From Planctomycetaceae bacterium (GTDB lineage Bacteria; Planctomycetota; Planctomycetia; Pirellulales; Lacipirellulaceae): 64,000 nt of DNA. Position numbers and translations under genes: made by a program. Location: assembly GCA_002702655.1 (NCBI GenBank), contig PABB01000038.1, positions 99,221-163,220 on the forward strand, written 5' to 3'. Below, piece by piece: positions 63,777 to 64,000 of this stretch. Numbering within the stretch: position 1 is the first letter of the stretch; each line of letters opens with the position of its first letter. The notes below the pieces were generated by a model. The model searched no databases and was not told where the DNA came from. It worked only from the letters and a program-made list of their open reading frames with translations.

Positions 63777-64000
63777 CGTGGGTCAGGCTTTCCAGCCTGA
63801 CAACGCCAAGGGTTGCTCCCCCGTCTGCCGTTGGGTGCGTCGGCTCCGCGGCGGAATGCGCCGGACGATGAAGCCGGTGCGGTTTCGGACGGTTCAAATC
63901 TTGCTGAGGTTGTGACATCGAATGGCACTTAGTTATTCTTTGTCCCCTTGATCATAGCGAGTTTTGTTTCATTTCTAGGCATGCGCAGATAGCCGTACAA
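63777..64000. other. Window end: half copy of the GTCAGGCTTTCC repeat, no gene recognised
   Basis: GGTCAGGCTTTCCAGCCTGA at 63780-63801 is one half of the family at 34862. The remaining 200 bp is AT-richer and shows no gene on either strand. Confidence 0.5.

Noticed and set aside
63694-63928. Two short minus-strand frames at the right edge
   Set aside because: They run through the tandem repeat and the hppA terminator, so they are not credible genes.

Overview
The window looks like a chromosomal segment of a GC-rich planctomycete, probably Pirellulales-like (inference from family content, not from a marker tree). The signs are DUF1501 and DUF1549/DUF1553 proteins, BBP7-type outer-membrane barrels, a FESLEQRQLL-type N-terminal motif, several PEP-CTERM proteins, an ECF sigma factor beside a Ser/Thr kinase, and many hairpin-forming intergenic repeats. 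I see no rRNA, tRNA, CRISPR array, prophage or transposase. Most of the window is ordinary chromosomal backbone. The accessory-looking parts are about 26.9-31.8 kb and 38.4-42.6 kb.

Layout. 1-4.7 kb (minus): a Tad/Flp pseudopilin-type cluster with three TadE-like and two TadG-like proteins plus a small secreted protein. 5.4-6.4 kb: universal stress protein overlapping a ferritin-like helical protein. 6.5-11.6 kb (minus): a large SdrD/DUF11 surface protein and a BBP7 outer-membrane protein. 11.9-14.3 kb: ECF sigma factor and membrane-anchored Ser/Thr kinase. 14.4-18.3 kb (minus): Q-rich secreted protein and the DUF1501/DUF1549 pair. 18.5-19.5 kb (minus): rplM-rpsI with a terminator-like hairpin in the rplM leader. 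20-25.4 kb: EF-hand protein, Tat-exported TIM-barrel isomerase, Bcp peroxiredoxin, SDR oxidoreductase, GNAT-type protein. 25.9-26.9 kb: fatty acid desaturase.

26.9-31.3 kb is a repeat-rich, partly decayed stretch. It holds a 3'-truncated subtilase-like gene, a 5'-truncated transthyretin-like fragment, a PEP-CTERM protein and a Fur/Zur-type regulator with a repeated TTGC-N8-GCA operator-like motif. 31.8-37.2 kb (minus): LptB-like ABC ATPase, an unusually large signal peptidase I, a lipoprotein metallophosphatase and a membrane protein. 37.5-42.6 kb: FkbM methyltransferase, then four paralogous PEP-CTERM proteins in tandem and a dockerin/PEP-CTERM protein.

43.4-55.9 kb is mainly housekeeping: thrS, infC, alanine dehydrogenase, fructose-1,6-bisphosphatase, YbjQ, mtnA, a MazF-type toxin-antitoxin pair, a pyruvate/indolepyruvate decarboxylase-like ThDP enzyme, a SRAP protein and a 3-hydroxyisobutyrate dehydrogenase-type enzyme. 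57-63.7 kb: siroheme sulfite reductase, phosphatidylglycerophosphatase A, a second barrel protein and a K+-dependent-type membrane pyrophosphatase.

The most distinctive feature is the intergenic DNA. At least six families of inverted-repeat elements recur, some of them truncating genes. One is a phrase-like class made of short tandem words arranged as inverted arms. One element has inverted ends and is bracketed by an exact 18-bp direct repeat.
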